A stretch of DNA of 60,000 nt, taken from NCBI GenBank assembly GCA_903813345.2, contig CAIIXF020000011.1, forward strand, positions 21,437,754-21,497,753, written 5' to 3'. Made by a program: the position numbers and the translations under genes. The notes under the pieces are model-generated. The model was not told the DNA's origin. It searched no databases and worked only from the letters and a program-made list of their open reading frames with translations. The stretch is from Owenia fusiformis. Lineage: Eukaryota; Annelida; Polychaeta; Sabellida; Oweniidae. Shown here piece after piece: positions 55,485-60,000 of the stretch (position 1 is its first letter; every line of letters starts with the position of its first letter).

Positions 55485-57040
55485 CAGGGTGGGCCAAAAA
55501 AAACCACCCCCCTAGCCAATATTTCTGATAAATATTCAATTTTTAACATGCACACCTATAATGATATATCATTTTAAAGATAATTTAATTTGCAACAAAA
55601 TGATATATAATATAACAATTTTAAACAACTGTGGCTCGAGATATAACCATTTATGTGACATGGGGGTCAAAAAACACCTTTTCAATTTTCGTCGATTTTG
55701 CGAACAATTGCCTATTTCTACCAAATTTAAGTAAATTACAACATTGTCATGAGTCTTTCATAATTGGATATTATATATTGTTTTCATTCAGTTTTTGAAC
55801 CACACATGCTCAATATACATGTGTATGCTTATAAAACTAATTCATTTTAGTATTTCTTCTTCAATCTGTCCAAATATGGCTCAATAGACTCACACCCGGA
55901 CCCAACTTCTGATTTGATTTCTCGCTTAAAATGTGAAAGCCATTGGTATAATTGATGGACTTCTGCAGAAGTACCATCCAACACCTAATTATTCATTATT
56001 TCAGTATGGCTACACCCCTGATGGGCTAGGGATCTCCATAGACCAACTATTCTAAATGCCCCAAGTACTATACATGTAATCAAAAGGCTATACTCTATAT
56101 AAGTAAGCAAGAATAGTGACATTTGCGATAAAAGGCAACTCAAATCGAGATGACATTTTTCTGAAAGGTAGGTGGTGTCCACTCAGCGTTTCCCAAAAAG
56201 GATAGACCATACAGGCCCTGTTTTTTGAACTGGGAGCAAAAATATACTCTGAATGTTAATGCAGGAAGTGGTAAAAAAGGACTCCTCAAGAATATAAAAA
56301 ACATGTGAAAGAAATTTCATTTTCTGATAGAACAGTGCTCCATCGCAGAGGTCCAATGCTACCCTGGAGTTTTTGGAGATTCGAAATGTCACCATCTCTA
56401 GCCCAGAAAAATGGCTTACTGGTAGTCCAGTTGCCAATAATGTTTATTACCATACCTGGGAGCATCTAGAACAGTTGGTATTTAAATATACCCAGCCTAT
56501 CAGGGGTGTAGAGGAACTAAAATAAAGAATAACTAGCAGTTGAATGGTACTTCCGCATACATCCATCAACAATTATGCCATCAACCAATGGCTTCCGCGT
56601 CTTAAGCGAATAATCCAATCAGAGGATGGGTCCGGGGGGGGGGGTCTATTGAGCTATTTTTGGACAGACTAAAGAAGAAATGAATTAGTTTTATAAGCAT
56701 ACACATGTATATTGAGCATGTGTGATTCAAAAGCTGAATGAAAACAATATATAATATCCAATTATGAAAGACTCATGACAATGTTGTAATTTACTAAAAT
56801 TTTGTAGAAATAGGCAATTGTTCGCAAAATCGACGAAAATTGAAAAGGTGTTTTTTGACCCCCATGTCACATAAATGGTTATATTTCTATATGGGGTTGT
56901 TGAAAATGGTGCTATTATATATCATTTTGTTGCAAATTAAATTATCTTTAATATGATATATCATTGTTGGTGTGATTGTTAAAAAATAAATATTTATCAG
57001 GAATATTGGTTAGGGGGGTGGTTTTTTTTGGCCCACCCTG
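55485..57040. mobile_element. Mariner-type foldback element, 1,556 bp
   Basis: Starts CAGGGTGGGCCAAAAAAAAC and ends GGTTTTTTTTGGCCCACCCT then G, with TA on both flanks. The inverted arms are about 500 bp each (55485-56000 and 56520-57040), matching along nearly their whole length (for example GACCCCCATGTCACATAAAT). The short centre has only short open frames on the minus strand (55985-56182 and 56183-56437), not a transposase I can recognise. Long arms plus TA ends mark a non-autonomous Tc1/mariner-type element. Confidence 0.88.
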
Positions 57041-57376
57041 TAGAATATCACAGAATGATTCATTGTTAATAATTTTTGTCTCACATACATGTAGTTCATA
57101 GGATCGTCAAGATGTCTCTCTGTTGGTCGGTCCAGGCAATACTAATTTTGCTGGATGCATTACAAAATTAAGTGTTTGACAATAGTTGTCCACAACCAGT
57201 GTTAAAGGATGTGGTATGAGTGCCAAAACAACACAACCATGGGTCATGTCTGCCTTCCATCAATGTAAATACGTAGATTAAATTACAACCGTAAAATATA
57301 TACTTAGGGGTAGTGGTCATCTCTATTGAAGATCAACAAAATACAATACAAAAATACAACATGGAGATATAAAATA

Positions 57377-57382
57377 TTTATT
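57377..57382 (-). terminator. Poly(A) signal of the carboxypeptidase gene
   Basis: AATAAA in minus-strand sense, about 60 bp after the stop codon at 57442-57444. Short 3' UTR. Confidence 0.55.
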
Positions 57383-57441
57383 CTTGCAAACCGCAAATGA
57401 AGTACATAACGTATCATAATCAATCATTGGTTTGAAGAGGC

Positions 57442-59538
57442 TCAGCTGTCTACAAGCGTGATGTTGACTATTGCCGCCCCCGAGAGCTCGAGCTCGTTGA
57501 CAACTACATTTTGCTTAAAGGGTTTGTAGCCAGATGCCTTCACCTGGAAGAAATAACAAGATATTTACATGACAAAATGTCACCACCTTTAGAAGGTCAT
57601 TGAAGGTCAATCAAAGGTCAAATCTAAAAACTTGTAGATGATTTTGAAAAAATTGGTCAATTTGAAGTAAGTTTAATGACTTTTTTTGACCTTGAGAAGT
57701 TAAGGAATGTAAAATCTCAAATCTAAAGTCAGATTTGAACTTCTGAAAACTTTTGAAATTTTGATTTTGAAAAAAGTCAGTCTATACAGTACTTGTAGTT
57801 ATTGGAAGTTGTAATAATTTGTTAAACACGCCAACCGCCGAACTCCGAACACCAACCACCGTCCACAAAACGGTTGGAGATTATAACAATATGTCACCAC
57901 TTTGGTTAGTGGTGACATAAATATGGAACGTCACAGACTAACGAAATATTGAGTCGAATTCATCCTTTTTGGATTAACCGTCCTAAAATCTTGTCTACGC
58001 GTTTCAAACCAAACAGTTCTATTGAATGCCCATGGATAGATTGATTTGAAATTATAAGGGTTGCCTCTTGATATGAAGGTTCAGAACTGCTAAGTTTTTG
58101 ATTATTCGAATTCTGTGTAAATGTTAAGGCGGCCATTTTGGACTTTTGGATTGCCGCCAAATAAAACTGTATATTCTATTCAAGGGTGCGTTGTTGTTAA
58201 CCCATTATCTTGTTTTAATTGTGCTGATGTGTGAGGCCATCTAATGTAACAATAATACACTGGTCTGGTCTCTCACATACCCTGATATTATATGTTCCTG
58301 GAAGCAGAATCCTCCAATATTCTCCCTGAGTTGTACTTCTAAATGGATGTTTTCTGCTGTCTATATAAACACGAGCATTTGGAACTGGATTACCCCGAGA
58401 GTCTGATATAATACCCTTGATTCCTAAAATATAAAAGAATGTTCTTACAAATTAATGTAAACCTATCACTTGGTATGATTCACTATTACAAACATATTGT
58501 TAACCTTATCGCATTGCCAGAAATAATGACGATATCATCTCATTTGAATTTATCATTATCATAAATGCCTTGGTCACATTTGCTCCGATTTTCACTACGG
58601 CGCCCGGCCGATTGAGTATTTTGTTCAAAATTGAATACAATATTGAACAAAACACTCAATCGGTCGGGCGCGGGCCGATGGATCTGAGCATATGTGACCA
58701 AGGCAGTACATGAACAATCTTTGGAGCATGCATGTCATTGCTCTACCTTTGATCATATAGTGAAACATGTATATCTGAGCACCTCTCTAATCCGAACACC
58801 TCTTAATGTGAACAATTTTCTCGATCTCAAATTTTTATCAGTCCCATTGACTCAAATATTCAAATTAAAGACAATGTGAACAGCTTCCAGAATCCGTACT
58901 TTTAGTCGGTCACAATGGCTTTCAGGTTAGTAAGATTTTTCTGTATATACGTATATCTTTGCAATAAGAAGAACACACCCCCAGAACAGTATTTGGAGAC
59001 ATGCATCTTATTTTAAAAAGTATAAATTTTTATGCCTACTCAAGGTAACCTTTATCAATATTGCAAATATTATGCTTTTTATGAAATTAGAAAGCACATT
59101 ACGGTTCAACATTCCCCCGATCCGAAGAGCATGAAATATATTTCAAAGGCAATTTTCTGATTTGATTTTTACATGGTAGGATTGCTTCAAACATTTTACA
59201 CTCTCGATACCATCTAACAAAAACAAAATGTTACTTATGATCTAGCCTTGCCCAAGTCGATATTTTTTTACTTATCTGATCTTGAATTATTACCATAATA
59301 GAAATCAAGATAAGTAAAAGAGACCGACTTGGGCAAGGCTACTTATGATCTATCATCTATGAAAAACTATCAAAAATAATCGTACCTCTGTGTATGTTTT
59401 TCCAAGAGTTCATGAAAGAAGGGAGATTTTCGTGCCAGAAATCGTCCATTTTGCTGTAATCCGGGTATTTACAGCATTCCATCTCTATGGTGATTTCAAA
59501 GACGCCGAACTTGACATAATTGTAGTCCTGCATACCGC
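57442..59538 (-). CDS. M14 N/E-type metallocarboxypeptidase, last three exons
   Basis: Zinc carboxypeptidases of this subfamily (CPM, CPN, CPD, CPE) remove C-terminal Lys/Arg from peptides in the secretory pathway or outside the cell. Exons: 59538-59386, 58423-58281, 57543-57442, with GT-AG junctions and agreeing phases. The first has G-G-M-Q-D-Y-N-Y, F-E-I-T-I-E-M-E-C-C-K-Y-P, which includes the catalytic Glu of the F-E-I-T-x-E motif. The second begins the transthyretin-like domain (G-I-K-G-I-I, G-N-P-V-P-N-A-R-V, G-E-Y-W-R-I-L-L-P-G-T-Y). The third ends it (V-K-A-S-G-Y-K-P-F, A-A-I-V-N-I-T-L-V-D-S) and stops. The zinc-binding and substrate-anchoring exons lie beyond 60000. The Cys normally before F-E-I-T is Val here (Y-V-K-F-G-V-F-E-I-T). 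The stop soon after the transthyretin-like domain argues against a C-terminal membrane anchor in this isoform. CPM- or CPD-like is a guess. Confidence 0.9.
57545..58280. other. Carboxypeptidase intron
   Basis: Contains AAGGTCA-rich sequence (57595-57720), an inverted copy of the dispersed GGTGACAT family at 57826-57925, and an AT-rich remainder. The open frame at 57960-58160 (minus) is not supported. Confidence 0.5.
58566..58705. mobile_element. 140-bp palindromic MITE, GGTCACATTTGCTC ends
   Basis: Starts TGCCTTGGTCACATTTGCTC and ends GAGCATATGTGACCAAGGCA. The halves pair almost throughout around TTGTTCAAAATTGAATACAA (ACTCAATCGGTCGGGCGC against GCGCCCGGCCGATTGAGT). In the first carboxypeptidase intron seen here. 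Shares the CACATTTGCTMC motif with 51023-51818. Confidence 0.8.
59243..59341. mobile_element. 99-bp palindromic MITE with 9-bp duplication
   Basis: Begins TAGCCTTGCCCAAGTCG and ends CGACTTGGGCAAGGCTA; CTTATGATC flanks it exactly on both sides (59234-59242 and 59342-59350), and the shared sequence can be read as up to 13 bp. TIRs pair for about 40 bp (ACTTATCTGATCTTGA against TCAAGATAAGT). A 9-bp duplication suits Mutator-like elements, among others. Confidence 0.85.
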
Positions 59539-60000
59539 CTGTTTAATAATTTAATATTTATCAGACCAAGCTTTTATGTATATGTATATATAACTCTGGC
59601 GGATTTTCGGTGCGGGTCTTGGGAGAGGATCAGGGAGGGGACCAGAACCCCTACTCCTAAAATAGGTCCTAAGATGTGGTCCCAAAATTCTTTTTCACGA
59701 TGAGCCTGAAAAGTAGGCCTTTATTGGGCCTCATTTCAAAAAAGGATCAAATTACAAAAAGTGCCCCCACTTGTCAAATTTGAGATCCATGCCTGAATTA
59801 AAGATCCAGATTTTATTTCCATTGGGCTGAAATCATGCAGATTTCTGGATAGCAGCTGCACATGGGATGAACATTTACTTTGGAATCTGAAAAATTCTAA
59901 GACTACGATCTTTGGTATTGAATTAACCCTTTTCAACAATTACATATATTTTTCAACATTTAATTGACATGGACAATCTACGTCTCGTAATAAATCGGGT
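59539..60000. other. Upstream carboxypeptidase intron (to window end)
   Basis: No further exon recognised. From about 59594 the sequence (CTCTGGCGGATTTTCGGTGC) resembles the end of the element at 34700. The open frame 59736-59939 (minus) has no recognised domain. Confidence 0.5.

Noticed and set aside
1-60000. tRNA or rRNA genes
   Set aside because: I looked for the A- and B-box pattern and for conserved rRNA words and saw none that I could support by eye; a covariance-model scan would settle it.

Overview
The window is intron-rich, AT-rich eukaryotic DNA carrying animal genes. The gene content (transaldolase, VTA1, a CUB-domain protein, an M14 carboxypeptidase), GT-AG introns and many terminal-inverted-repeat elements point to an invertebrate animal, most likely marine. 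The phylum cannot be fixed from the sequence alone. Only a small share of the window is coding; much of the rest is repeats.

Layout. (1) 1-11534: no recognisable gene. A very large, diverged inverted repeat has ends made of tandem 29-bp palindromic units, and smaller foldback structures and G-rich tandem repeats lie inside it. (2) 12389-18042, perhaps to 24174, plus strand: exons of a CUB-domain protein resembling SOL-1/neuropilin-tolloid proteins. It has two alternative 172-nt exons for the first half of one CUB domain. (3) 26366-30941, minus strand: a complete eight-exon transaldolase gene (TALDO1 orthologue). (4) 30942-31280: a 339-bp shared 5' region. (5) 31281-48711, plus strand: a complete seven-exon VTA1 (LIP5) orthologue. 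Its 10.8-kb first intron holds a 7.5-kb foldback element built of 91-bp units and a second, nested foldback element built on CCATGG; intron 4 holds a 26-bp minisatellite interrupted by a hAT-like insertion. (6) 50626-53150, minus strand: a probable two-exon gene for a small secreted cysteine-rich protein. (7) 57442-59538, minus strand: the last three coding exons of an M14 N/E-type metallocarboxypeptidase.

The genes do not form one pathway. Transaldolase serves the pentose-phosphate pathway, VTA1 serves ESCRT/Vps4-dependent membrane scission, and the CUB, cysteine-rich and carboxypeptidase products are extracellular or secretory. TALDO1 and VTA1 are divergent neighbours that probably share a bidirectional promoter.

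The two observations most worth following are the frame-locked pair of mutually exclusive CUB exons, and the concentration of foldback elements whose arms are built from short tandem subrepeats, several of them palindromic. Gene models rest on reading splice sites, codon phase and similarity to remembered families; no database search or transcript was available.
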